Part shown: positions 38,142 to 46,851 of the stretch, piece after piece
How the letters are laid out: each line of letters begins with the position of its first letter
How positions within the stretch are numbered: position 1 is the first letter of the stretch
NCBI RefSeq assembly: GCF_003612565.1
Contig: NZ_RAZG01000011.1
Span: 44,969 to 108,968, forward strand
DNA length: 64,000 bases
Direction: 5' to 3'
Origin: Roseburia sp. 1XD42-69
GTDB taxonomy: Bacteria > Bacillota > Clostridia > Lachnospirales > Lachnospiraceae
Position numbers and translations under genes: made by a program
Notes under the pieces: generated by a model
What the model was told of the DNA's origin: nothing
Databases searched by the model: none
What the model saw: the letters and a program-made list of their open reading frames with translations, nothing else

Positions 38142-39077
38142 CTACTCCCCCCCCCCCCCGTATCTCGAGTAATTACTGTCGCCATTTAAAAGTTTTAGAA
38201 TATCCAAATCATATTTGTAGGCCAATCTGCAATAATCATAATAGCAAAAATACTCAACACGATCCATTTTGTGCTGCCTCCATATAAAGCGATCTGTTTC
38301 AAATTTTCCATAAATATCTTCATCCCCGTTATAAAATAATATTTTTTTCCAAGGAACTGATTTAAATGCCTCTATCAAAATTTCTTTATTCTTGTCAGAA
38401 ATCGAAAACCTCATCTTAACAAAAATATTTTCTAAATTGATTCGTTCTTTCCTTCTGTCCCAGTTTTCTTTTCCTTCCGCAAATGTCGCATCATGTACAA
38501 GCTGCATCTTAACCTGGTTACTTCCCTTACCCAATGCAGCAATGGGAAAAATACCTTCCTGAAGGTTTCCCTCACGTACCATGGTTAATTCAGATTTCAA
38601 ATAATAATCAATGTTCTGAATTAATTTCATATACTCTTCATTCTCAATATAAATATTTATAAAGGGTGTGGAAAATGGAAGCTTCAGACGATTATATACA
38701 TACCCGCTCCAACAGTCGTCTGATATTATCGTGACAGGATTTTCTATTAAATTAACATATCTCTTAAAATCAAAAAATGGCAAATAAAGTACGGATGCGT
38801 CAATAATCCGGCTTTCGGAGATTCCTTCGTCCATTGCATCTTTTTTGATTTCTTCATAATAATGGCGGCTCGTGACCAAGACATAATCAAACTCCAGCAC
38901 CTTAACGTCTTTTTTCGTGACAATCCGGAAACCGTCTCTTTTAGATGTAAAAATATCATCTATTTTACAAACCACAGCCTCCACAATTATATTCCCTTTA
39001 TGTATTTCAAATAATATCGAATTTAAGAGATTTTCATATTCATTGCCCATTCCCCAAAGTAAAACTTTTCTGGCCAT
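38142..39077 (-). CDS. DUF1919 family glycan protein with N-terminal Rossmann module
   Basis: Residues 1-100 are a Rossmann-like module (KVLLWGMGNEYENLLNSIL, FDYVLVTSRHYYEEIKKDA). From about 112 the DUF1919 signature appears: VTIISDDCWSGYVYNRLKLPFSTPFINIYI (110-140) and YNGDEDIYGK; this family is found in exopolysaccharide loci. The C-terminus runs into a G13 tract, giving GGGGE and a stop. With 12 G residues the frame would continue 34 codons to 38042, leaving a normal 19-bp gap before legG. The present form may therefore be an off or altered phase. Confidence 0.75.
   Translation of the reverse strand: MARKVLLWGMGNEYENLLNSILFEIHKGNIIVEAVVCKIDDIFTSKRDGFRIVTKKDVKVLEFDYVLVTSRHYYEEIKKDAMDEGISESRIIDASVLYLPFFDFKRYVNLIENPVTIISDDCWSGYVYNRLKLPFSTPFINIYIENEEYMKLIQNIDYYLKSELTMVREGNLQEGIFPIAALGKGSNQVKMQLVHDATFAEGKENWDRRKERINLENIFVKMRFSISDKNKEILIEAFKSVPWKKILFYNGDEDIYGKFETDRFIWRQHKMDRVEYFCYYDYCRLAYKYDLDILKLLNGDSNYSRYGGGGE
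38147..38159 (-). repeat. G13 homopolymer (candidate contingency tract)
   Basis: Thirteen C on the plus strand, reading as G13 near the end of the DUF1919 gene. No other G or C run in the window exceeds eight. Such a tract is expected to slip during replication. Confidence 0.9.
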
Positions 39078-39128
39078 TCCAATAATTCCTCCTCTATGTC
39101 CTTTTAAATAGCATTTGATATATTTTCT

Positions 39129-40127
39129 TTATAATTCAATCAATTCATCTTCCTTAAAATCTCTTCCTGCAGTTTTTCCAATCACATCATACCATTGCAT
39201 TGGACTGATTCCGGTTCCAGGTCTTTTCGTTGTTAAATTACTGGCTGAAAATTTTTCTCCTGCCCTGATAACTTCTTTCGCCACAATACTTTTTCTCACT
39301 GCAGCTTTATTTTCTTTCTCTAACGGTGATGCTTCTTTGTTTCCATTTCCCAGTGCTTTTTCCACATTTCGCACAGCACAGACCAGCGCTTTTAATTCTT
39401 CAGGTTCTAGGCTTGCCTTATGGTCAGGCCCCGGCATATTTTTGTCCAATGTAAAATGCTTTTCTATTACCACCGCCCCCATTGCCGCAGCAGCAACAGA
39501 AATTTCAATACCCGGGGTATGGTCTGAATATCCCGTCTTTTTATGTGACGCCTTGGCAATACTTTTCATTGCGGAAAGATTCACATCCTCATAAGGGGTG
39601 GGATACTGGGTATTGCAATGCAGCAGGACAATCTCTTTTGCACCGCAGTTTTCTAAAATTCTGACAGCATTTAAAATTTCTTCCAGATTACACATGCCCG
39701 TAGACATAATAACCTTTCTTCCTGTTTTTCCAATGGCTTCTAAATAGGGGAGATTTGTCACTTCCCCGGAAGGTATTTTCCAAAAATCCATATTAAAATT
39801 TTCAAGAAATTCTATGCTTTCCAGATCAAAAGGAGTGGAAATAAAACCGATGCCTGTTTTGTCACAATATTTTTTTAGTTCCAGAAAATTTTCATTTGTC
39901 AGCGACAGCTTCTTTAACATCTGCAACTGTGTTTCCCCTGCCCCAGTGGTTTCTTTCTGGTATTCCGCCTTTTCGGCATATCTGGAAACAAAATTTTCCG
40001 GCTGAAATGTCTGAAATTTTACATAGTCAGCCCCTGCAAGTCTCGCTGTATCCACCATTTTTTTTGCCAGGGACAAATCGCCGTTATGGTTTACCCCCGC
40101 CTCTGCAATAATTATTACATGCTCCAT
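39129..40127 (-). CDS. legI: Nonulosonate synthase (legionaminic/sialic type)
   Basis: NeuB-family enzyme that condenses PEP with a diacetamido or acetamido hexose to a nine-carbon 3-deoxy-ulosonic acid. Motifs: VIIIAEAGVNHNGDLSLAKKMVD, YVKFQTFQPE, GFISTPFD, IPSGEVTNLPYLE, STGMCNLEEI, LLHCNTQYPTPYEDVNL, GYSDHTPG, and a C-terminal SAF-like domain (RKSIVAKEVIRAGEKF...KRPGTGISP). Start at 40127 (MEHVIII) because AAAGGA lies upstream. Legionaminic rather than sialic is inferred from legB and legC nearby. Confidence 0.92.
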   Translation of the reverse strand: MEHVIIIAEAGVNHNGDLSLAKKMVDTARLAGADYVKFQTFQPENFVSRYAEKAEYQKETTGAGETQLQMLKKLSLTNENFLELKKYCDKTGIGFISTPFDLESIEFLENFNMDFWKIPSGEVTNLPYLEAIGKTGRKVIMSTGMCNLEEILNAVRILENCGAKEIVLLHCNTQYPTPYEDVNLSAMKSIAKASHKKTGYSDHTPGIEISVAAAAMGAVVIEKHFTLDKNMPGPDHKASLEPEELKALVCAVRNVEKALGNGNKEASPLEKENKAAVRKSIVAKEVIRAGEKFSASNLTTKRPGTGISPMQWYDVIGKTAGRDFKEDELIEL

Positions 40128-40143
40128 GAAATGCACCATCCTT

Positions 40144-40713
40144 TTACCGTACCACCGCCCCTGCCGGAACAATCTGATGCGGTTTTATTTTCATACCCTG
40201 AATTACTGTTGCATTTGCCCCCACAAAAGCTGCCCTGCCTACAGAAACCTCCCCACAGAGGACAGCGGCGACTGCTATATGGGAAAAATCCCCCAAAACA
40301 CATTCATGCTCCACTAAAGCCATAGAATTTATAATTACCATCCTGCCAACCTGGGCCCCGGCATTTACAACAGCCCCTTTCCCGATGAATGTCCCTTCTC
40401 CAATCCTGGCGGATGAAGAAACAACCGCAGAGGGGTCTTTTATTACAGGCAGTGTAAAACCGATTCCTTTTAGTTTTTCAAATATTTTTTTCCGGATACT
40501 GCCCTTGCCCAAATATCCCACACAGACTGCCGCATTTTTTATTCCCTTTTCAAAGTAGTTAAAAAGCTCCTGGTCTGTTCCCAGATAAGGATACCCACAT
40601 GACTGTTCCTTATTGTCCGTATAGCCTGCGATTCTAAAAAGCTTTTCTCTTTCAATACAATCTGCCACGCTTTTTCCATGGCCGCCAAAACCAACTAATA
40701 TAATATCTTCCAT
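40144..40713 (-). CDS. legH: PglD/NeuD-type sugar O- or N-acetyltransferase
   Basis: Residues 1-80 form the PglD N-terminal domain (IILVGFGGHGKSVADCIE). The rest is a left-handed beta helix with hexapeptide repeats (SSSARIGEGTFIGKGAVVNAGAQVGRMVIIN, VEHECVLGDFSHIAVAAVLCG). In the legionaminate route LegH N-acetylates the 4-amino sugar made by LegC. At 189 residues it ends at AGAVVR, about 20 residues earlier than most homologues. Gap to legI is 16 bp. Confidence 0.85.
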   Translation of the reverse strand: MEDIILVGFGGHGKSVADCIEREKLFRIAGYTDNKEQSCGYPYLGTDQELFNYFEKGIKNAAVCVGYLGKGSIRKKIFEKLKGIGFTLPVIKDPSAVVSSSARIGEGTFIGKGAVVNAGAQVGRMVIINSMALVEHECVLGDFSHIAVAAVLCGEVSVGRAAFVGANATVIQGMKIKPHQIVPAGAVVR

Positions 40714-40716
40714 ACT

Positions 40717-41793
40717 CTAATCCGAAACAATGTTTAATTTTTCTTCCATGCGGTGCATTTCACCAAATTCTCCCATATCCAGAAAGGAATCCTCGCTGAT
40801 GGGATACATACCCACTTTTCCTCTATCCCTCATAACAGAATCCACCAAGTCCGTCATGTGAAATACGGTATTCCCCGGAATTTTATCTATCACCGAAGGA
40901 TTTATGACATACATTCCCGTATTAATAAAATATGACAGCTTTGGTTTTTCTTCTATCTCCGTAAGCTGGCCGTCTTCTTTTGAATGGAGCACACCATATG
41001 GAATTGTTATATTCTTTAAAGATGACACGATTGTGATATCGTTTCCCACCTTTATATGATACTGATAAATATCAAAATAGTCAGCAAAGACCAATGCATC
41101 ACAATTTACAACAAACAAAGGTTTTTCAAACCTTGTTTTAATAAGTTTAATACTTCCCCCTGTACCTAAAGGCTCGTCTTCCTCCACATACCGGATATTG
41201 TATTCCGGATTTACCTCCTCAAAATAAGACTTTATCATGCTTTTTTTATAGTTCACTGTCATATAATATTCTTTTATCCCATATTTTACAAAACAGTTTA
41301 GAACACGCTCCACAATAGGTATTTCGCCTATGGGAATTAAAGGTTTGGGCAGTATTTTCGTATAGGGATACAGTCTGGTTCCCATACCTCCTGCCATAAT
41401 TACCACAGGAATCCCCGACAAACTCTTATCTGTTTCTGGGGCATTACATTCCATGCTATCGGTGGAAAAAAGAATATCGGCCACAGACTTATCCTTTTTT
41501 AAAACAGGCAGTACCGAAATCAATTCAGATTTCATGATTTTATCCGCTTTGAAAACTTCCTCTTCAAAAACATATTTGGGATCTGTATGCATTGCCTCCA
41601 AGACAGACCCATTTAAATCACCAGTCTTTATGAGCCACCTGCGGATATCGCCGTCTGTAATACTGCCAAGCAAAACTCCGCCCTCATTTACTATAAACAG
41701 GATACCTCTTGCGTTTTTATCTATTTTTTCCATGGCATCCACTACTGTCATGGCCCTGTTTCCGATAAACATCGGAATCTGTTTTTTACTCAC
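40717..41793 (-). CDS. CBS-domain nucleotidyltransferase (PtmE-like)
   Basis: Residues about 10-110 hold two CBS motifs (ILFIVNEGGVLLGSITDGDIRRWL and ISVLPVLKKDKSVADIL). Then comes a sugar-1-phosphate nucleotidyltransferase: VVIMAGGMGTRLYPYTK, LPKPLIPIGEIPIVE, FVVNCDALVFADY. This fusion matches PtmE of Campylobacter, which makes GDP-glucosamine to feed legionaminate synthesis. Two in-frame GTG starts (41799 and 41793) are possible; GGGGG is better spaced from 41793. Overlaps legC by a few bases. Confidence 0.85.
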   Translation of the reverse strand: MSKKQIPMFIGNRAMTVVDAMEKIDKNARGILFIVNEGGVLLGSITDGDIRRWLIKTGDLNGSVLEAMHTDPKYVFEEEVFKADKIMKSELISVLPVLKKDKSVADILFSTDSMECNAPETDKSLSGIPVVIMAGGMGTRLYPYTKILPKPLIPIGEIPIVERVLNCFVKYGIKEYYMTVNYKKSMIKSYFEEVNPEYNIRYVEEDEPLGTGGSIKLIKTRFEKPLFVVNCDALVFADYFDIYQYHIKVGNDITIVSSLKNITIPYGVLHSKEDGQLTEIEEKPKLSYFINTGMYVINPSVIDKIPGNTVFHMTDLVDSVMRDRGKVGMYPISEDSFLDMGEFGEMHRMEEKLNIVSD

Positions 41794-42964
41794 CTGCACA
41801 CGCCCCCAAAACTTCTTTCACCTGCTTCGCAACATAAACAATTTCATCTCTTGTAATGCCTGTACTGCAGGGAAGATTTAAAATTCTTTCTGCATAATAG
41901 GGCGCCGCTTCCAACCGATATGCAGGCTCACTTTGATATGGTTTCTGTTCGTTGATCAATCCCCAGACAGCCCTGGTTCCGATGCCCCTTTTCTCCAATT
42001 CTATAATAATCTCCCCTATTGGAGCTGATATTTTTTCCCTGTTAATCTCCAGAGAATAAAACCACCGATTGGAGAATGTCCCTTTTCTGAAATCCATAAG
42101 CCTCCCCAACTCATATCCAGCAAACAATTTTTTGTATAACTCATAATTTTTCTGTTTGCGCCTGATAAACCCTGGCAGTTCTTCCAGCTGGGCAACTCCA
42201 AGCGCCGCCTGAAGATTTGTCATTCTGTAATTGTATCCCACCTCATTGTGGATATAAAACCTGGCATCGTCCTTTGCCTGGGTGGAAAGATACCTCATAT
42301 GGTCCGTTTTCCCGGGAATGTTTGAAGTGACGGCGCCCCCGCCCCCAGTGGTGATAATTTTATTTCCGTTAAAGGAAAAAGTCCCAAAATCCCCTATGGT
42401 TCCGGCAAATTTCCCTTTATAAATTCCTTCTGTGTATTTTGAACCCAGCGCTTCCGTTGCATCTTCGATCACTTTGAAGTTATACTTTAAAGCAAGCGGC
42501 ATAATACCCGCCATATCCGCCAGATTTCCAAATACATGGACAACTATCACCGCTTTTACGCATTTTCCCTTATAGGTAAGGACTCCCATATTAAAATCAC
42601 ATTCTTTTTCACAAAACTCCTGAAGCTTTAAGGGGTTTAGACAAAGGCTCTCGTCACAGTCAAGAAACACCGGCTCTGCAAATTGATATTTCACAGGGTT
42701 TACAGCCGCTATAAAAGTAAGGGGCGGCACCAGCACAATATCCCCCGGTTTTACCCCTGCTTCCACCAGGGAAAGATGAAGCGCCGATGTCCCGCTCTGA
42801 CATGCCGCAATATCTTCCACCTGCAAAAATTCCGCCAAGTGTCTTTCCAGCTTTTCTATGTATGCTCCCCCTGTGGAAACCCAGCCCATTTCAAGGGCTT
42901 CATCCACATATTTTTTTTCATTTCCCTGAAAATTGGGAACCGATAAAGGTATAAAATTGTCCAT
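41786..42964 (-). CDS. legC: PLP-dependent aminotransferase, DegT/LegC family
   Basis: Installs the 4-amino group on the 4-keto-6-deoxy sugar produced by LegB. Motifs: NEKKYVDEALEMGWVSTGGAYIEKLE, ACQSGTSALHLSL, VPPLTFIAAVNPVKY, VHVFGN, VIEDATEALGSKY, and the PLP lysine in FSFNGNKIITTGGGGAV (near residue 187). 392 residues is normal. Start preceded by GGAG. Confidence 0.93.
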   Translation of the reverse strand: MDNFIPLSVPNFQGNEKKYVDEALEMGWVSTGGAYIEKLERHLAEFLQVEDIAACQSGTSALHLSLVEAGVKPGDIVLVPPLTFIAAVNPVKYQFAEPVFLDCDESLCLNPLKLQEFCEKECDFNMGVLTYKGKCVKAVIVVHVFGNLADMAGIMPLALKYNFKVIEDATEALGSKYTEGIYKGKFAGTIGDFGTFSFNGNKIITTGGGGAVTSNIPGKTDHMRYLSTQAKDDARFYIHNEVGYNYRMTNLQAALGVAQLEELPGFIRRKQKNYELYKKLFAGYELGRLMDFRKGTFSNRWFYSLEINREKISAPIGEIIIELEKRGIGTRAVWGLINEQKPYQSEPAYRLEAAPYYAERILNLPCSTGITRDEIVYVAKQVKEVLGACAGE

Positions 42965-42986
42965 GTTTCAAACTCCAAAGGTAAAT

Positions 42987-44195
42987 TTACATTTTTGCAT
43001 CCAGGTTTTTTCCTGTTTCCACATGTTCAAACTCAGGCAGATAATTTTTTAAAAGAGTTACAACTTCTTCCTTTTTTGTCCCACTGCCTGCAAACAATTC
43101 TTCCAGTTCCTGTATCCATGTTTCAATTTCACGTATGTTTCCGGAAATTTTCCCTTCCACTACACCCAGAGAATGAAACCTGTGGAAATTTACCTTTTCA
43201 TCCTCTGTATAAAATTCTTCATAGGGCTTTTCCCCTGATGTATCCGACTGGGAAAAATATACGGGATACTGTGCGCTTTCTATGGGCCTGGATTCCATTT
43301 TGCAAAGGGCATCCTCTTCCGATGCGCAGCATAATGGCTCAAAGCCTTTCTGTCTCAATAATTCCACAGCAATTTTATCAAAAGACATCATGCATCCCTC
43401 TTCCAATTTCGGGAAAAATATTTCTCTGCTCTCCCCCAATATGCAGGACAGTAAACAAATCTGTCCGCTTTCCTCCGGGGAAACAAAATATCTTTTCACA
43501 TCACAGGGAGCGCTTAAGGGCTGCTGCTTTTCTATCCTCTTTAAAAATCCTTCCGGAAGGGAACCGTTAGAAAAAGCCACATTTGCAAATCTGGCGGTTT
43601 TCACAGGGAATTTTTCAGAGTAGGAAAAAATCAAATCTTCCATAATCCGCTTACTTGCCCCCATAATATTTACAGGGTTTGCCGCTTTATCAGTGGACAC
43701 GCAGAAATACGCTTCCGGCGGAAATTCGCTGAGCAAATCCAGCAATTTTTTTGCATTTATTACATTATTGTACAAAAGGGCTTCTATGGAATAGATGTCT
43801 TTTTCGCTTCTCACATGTTTATGTGCCGAAAAGTTTGCAACGATATCAAATCCCCCTCTTGCCCAGAACATTTTTGAAAAAACGCCGGAAGCGTAGTCCA
43901 TGGGATATGTCACATAGTCAACGGGAACAGGGATACTGCTGGAACTTCTCAGTTCGCGGGTAAGCTCTGTCAATGCGTTTTCGTTTAGGTCAACAACCAC
44001 CAGCGTCTGGGGCTCATAGGGCAAAACTGCTTTAATAAAGGAACTGCCGATGCTCCCCGCACCGCCGATGACTAAAACGGTTTTTCCCTGAATTTTATTT
44101 TGCAGTTTTTCTCGATTTTGCTGTAAATCTTCAAGAAACATGCTGCTCTGGCGTTTAGTTACATGGTCTGATATAAATCTGTCTAAGTCGAACAT
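42987..44195 (-). CDS. legB: NAD-dependent N-acetylglucosamine nucleotide 4,6-dehydratase
   Basis: Short-chain dehydrogenase of the CapD/LegB type that makes a 4-keto-6-deoxy sugar, first committed step of the pathway. NAD loop TVLVIGGAGSIGSSFIKAVL at about 39-58, DIVANFSAHKHVRSEKD, and the catalytic region CVSTDKAANPVNIMGASKRIMEDL (Met-x3-Lys variant near 178-182), then RFANVAFSNGS. A C-terminal extension beyond about 330 residues is typical of LegB. Confidence 0.9.
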   Translation of the reverse strand: MFDLDRFISDHVTKRQSSMFLEDLQQNREKLQNKIQGKTVLVIGGAGSIGSSFIKAVLPYEPQTLVVVDLNENALTELTRELRSSSSIPVPVDYVTYPMDYASGVFSKMFWARGGFDIVANFSAHKHVRSEKDIYSIEALLYNNVINAKKLLDLLSEFPPEAYFCVSTDKAANPVNIMGASKRIMEDLIFSYSEKFPVKTARFANVAFSNGSLPEGFLKRIEKQQPLSAPCDVKRYFVSPEESGQICLLSCILGESREIFFPKLEEGCMMSFDKIAVELLRQKGFEPLCCASEEDALCKMESRPIESAQYPVYFSQSDTSGEKPYEEFYTEDEKVNFHRFHSLGVVEGKISGNIREIETWIQELEELFAGSGTKKEEVVTLLKNYLPEFEHVETGKNLDAKM

Positions 44196-44258
44196 TTTCT
44201 ACTCCAATTAATATTACAAATAAGCCTTTTTTCTTTTTCACTCTATTTCACCATCACA

Positions 44259-45053
44259 TCAATCATTTGTATTGTTTAGCACATACTTATGATATAAATC
44301 CTCGCGCCTGTCATTTTTAACAGGAAAATTTTTTCTGAACATCATCGTGTTGTCTATTAATTCATATTCCACTATTCCTTCTGTATCAGCCAATCCTGCT
44401 AGAATCTGACCATTAGGGTCAATAATGCAACTATCCCCCGAATAATTTTGGTCACCTACCTGTCCCACACAATTAATTGCTAAAATATATACCTGATTTT
44501 CAATTGCCCTTGCCTGAAGCAAACATTTCCAATGTTCACGTCGATTTGCCGGCCAGTTGGCAGGCAATAAAATAACACTGGCTGTTTTAGACGCTATTTG
44601 AAATACTTCTGGAAAACGAAGATCATAACAAATAAAAGATGAAAAATCGATATCTTCCAATTTGAAACTTATAATATCGTTTCCAGGCCTAATTTTTTTA
44701 TCTTCACCGTAAAAAGAAAAAGGATGAATTTTGGTGTAATCTGATACAATGTTTCCTTTTTTATTTATTACTGTATAATGATTTTCTGACTTCAGTCCAC
44801 AGTCTTTTACCCATCCAAATCCAATTGCCATATTATATTGTTTTGCAAGTTTCCCTATTCGCTTGATACTTTCATTAGTTCCTTCTTTGGTTAATGTTGT
44901 ATTCATTGAAAATCCAGTAAAACTCATTTCTGGTAATAGCAAAAAATCTATTTTGCGTTTTTTTATTGATTTCAATTTTTCTTCCAGATGCAAATAATTT
45001 GCATTCTTATTTTCCCATTTAATATTCATTTGAAACAAGGCTACTTTTATCAT
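44259..45053 (-). CDS. Carbon-nitrogen hydrolase (nitrilase/omega-amidase family)
   Basis: The Glu-Lys-Cys triad is visible: LLLPEMSFTGFS (E42), DYTKIHPFSFYGEDKKI (K108) and FICYDLRFPEVF (C142). The size (264) and sequence context are those of omega-amidase or Nit-type enzymes, which hydrolyse or transfer amides such as alpha-ketoglutaramate. The base composition is AT-richer than the leg genes on its left. Located in a nonulosonate block, it may take part in making or trimming an N-acyl group; that is inference. Confidence 0.85.
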   Translation of the reverse strand: MIKVALFQMNIKWENKNANYLHLEEKLKSIKKRKIDFLLLPEMSFTGFSMNTTLTKEGTNESIKRIGKLAKQYNMAIGFGWVKDCGLKSENHYTVINKKGNIVSDYTKIHPFSFYGEDKKIRPGNDIISFKLEDIDFSSFICYDLRFPEVFQIASKTASVILLPANWPANRREHWKCLLQARAIENQVYILAINCVGQVGDQNYSGDSCIIDPNGQILAGLADTEGIVEYELIDNTMMFRKNFPVKNDRREDLYHKYVLNNTND

Positions 45054-46057
45054 TTTTTATCCCGTTCAAATCCTCCATCCGAATCTTCCAGTTCCTCTAA
45101 AAGCCTTAAAACTGCTAAATCTTTATCAATCGTATTGGGATATCTTTGAGCATTCTCTATTCCATCTAAAAATGACTTTATTTCATCTATATACATGTTT
45201 TCATTAATATTTTTACTATAGCCTTTTTCATGTATCAGCCTGCCTATTTCTATACTCTTCCAATCATTACTTTTAGAATCGTATATTTCCAACTGGTTTC
45301 TATCGCATCGCCATTGTAGTTGTGCATATTCAAAATTAATGACTAAATTTCTCAATGCGTTACGTCCTACAACATCAACTAACAAGCTCCCTACCATATT
45401 TGCATAATCCAAGGAACACACATAACTATCTTCTATATCACAATCCAAATCCATTGTTTTTCTAAAATACCCCTTAATTTCTTTTGGGTATCCAAATAGA
45501 CTTGTAATCCAAGTCAACTCATAGGGCACAATTTCTCTGGCCCCACCAGTCTCTCTGTTGCCTACATAAAACTCTCTTACATTTTCCCAGGGATGCCAAT
45601 CTGGTAAATATTGCCCACTATGATAAGAAAAATTGCAAATTTTTCCGTAAGTTTTAGATTCAATGATTTCTTTAATTTTTCTAACTACTGGATGAAAGAG
45701 AAACGTACAAGAGGGAGCGATAAATATATTTTCTGTATTTCTTTCTTTAATCCTATTAACCTCTTTTAGAATAACGCTTGCTTCGACAAAAACCGGCTTA
45801 TTATGTTTAATGGCTATTTCTACTCCCTCAAAATGCTTATTAGGTGGTAATGAAACGATTATTGCTCTAATTTCAGAAAAATCAATATTTTCTTCTATAT
45901 TGGCAATAGCAACATTATATTTTTCTTTTGCTTCGAGACATCTATCCTTTCTGGCATCCATACCCCAAATATTTTGTTGGTCTATTCCCAATGCTTGCAA
46001 GCATCTTATCCTTCTTTTGCCCATTGAACCCAAACCAATAACTAAATATTTTTTCAT
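45050..46057 (-). CDS. Gfo/Idh/MocA family oxidoreductase, paralogue of 35840
   Basis: MKKYLVIGLGSMGKRRIRCLQ begins the NAD-binding domain. Substrate domain: CNFSYHSGQYLPDWHPWENV, REFYVGNRETGGAREIVPYELTW. The match to the 35840 protein covers the whole length. I choose the ATG at 46057, preceded by AAGAAGGA; a longer frame to 46117 lies in the upstream gene's 3' end. Ends by overlapping the nitrilase gene (ATGA). Confidence 0.88.
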   Translation of the reverse strand: MKKYLVIGLGSMGKRRIRCLQALGIDQQNIWGMDARKDRCLEAKEKYNVAIANIEENIDFSEIRAIIVSLPPNKHFEGVEIAIKHNKPVFVEASVILKEVNRIKERNTENIFIAPSCTFLFHPVVRKIKEIIESKTYGKICNFSYHSGQYLPDWHPWENVREFYVGNRETGGAREIVPYELTWITSLFGYPKEIKGYFRKTMDLDCDIEDSYVCSLDYANMVGSLLVDVVGRNALRNLVINFEYAQLQWRCDRNQLEIYDSKSNDWKSIEIGRLIHEKGYSKNINENMYIDEIKSFLDGIENAQRYPNTIDKDLAVLRLLEELEDSDGGFERDKK

Positions 46058-46094
46058 ACCATTGTCCTTCTTTCGCTTATTTAATTTATACCCA

Positions 46095-46838
46095 TTAGTC
46101 TTTAACATACTCATCATTTAATTCCAAATTGCCCTTTTCCATCTGTAATATTGTTTCGATGCATTTAAAATCGTATATATCATCAATTTCATAACTCTGC
46201 CACCTCTCAATATAGTAAGGCAACATATTAGACGTATAAATCGTATGCTCAGCATTAAAAACAACTGTTTTTATCAAATAGCCAACTCCATAGGGAAATA
46301 AAGCTTCATCATGCTGTTGCCTCTGATATGCAACAGCTTGTCCCATCATATAAGGCACAATATTTCCTTCTTCCGAAATCTTCTTTACAATCATAGGATG
46401 TTCCAAATGGACTTTTCCCACTGAAATCACACCATCTTTGTCAGAATTATCCACTGCTAATTTAATCATATTATCTAAATCTCCTTTTTTTCGCAATGGA
46501 GACGTCGGTTCCAATAGCATAACATATTCATATTCTTGTCCATAACTTTTCAATCGTTCTAGTGTGTATACTATTACATCCATTGATGATGAGCTATCTG
46601 TTGCCAAATAAGCCGGACGCAACTCCGTTACACATTGCCCATAAATCTCACATATTTCTGCAATTTCCTTACTATCTGTTGAGATAAATAGGTAATCTAT
46701 CAACTTACTGTTTTTTACATGCTCAATTGTCCAGGCAATTAAAGGTTTTCCATGCAATTTCTTAATATTTTTGCCTGGCAGTCCCTTGGATCCTCCTCTG
46801 GCTGTAATAATTGCCAAGATTTTTTGTTCTTTATACAT
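46095..46838 (-). CDS. CMP-nonulosonate synthetase (NeuA/LegF type)
   Basis: Activates a nonulosonic acid with CTP. Nucleotide-binding motif ILAIITARGGSKGLPGKNIKKL (residues 7-28), LIAWTIEHVKNSKLIDYLFISTDS, ELRPAYLATDSSSSMDVI, MLLEPTSPLRKKGDL, ending YEIDDIYDFKCIETIL. 247 residues. It could replace the truncated synthetase at 35059 for the leg pathway. Confidence 0.9.
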   Translation of the reverse strand: MYKEQKILAIITARGGSKGLPGKNIKKLHGKPLIAWTIEHVKNSKLIDYLFISTDSKEIAEICEIYGQCVTELRPAYLATDSSSSMDVIVYTLERLKSYGQEYEYVMLLEPTSPLRKKGDLDNMIKLAVDNSDKDGVISVGKVHLEHPMIVKKISEEGNIVPYMMGQAVAYQRQQHDEALFPYGVGYLIKTVVFNAEHTIYTSNMLPYYIERWQSYEIDDIYDFKCIETILQMEKGNLELNDEYVKD

Positions 46839-46851
46839 TATTCTACCTCAC

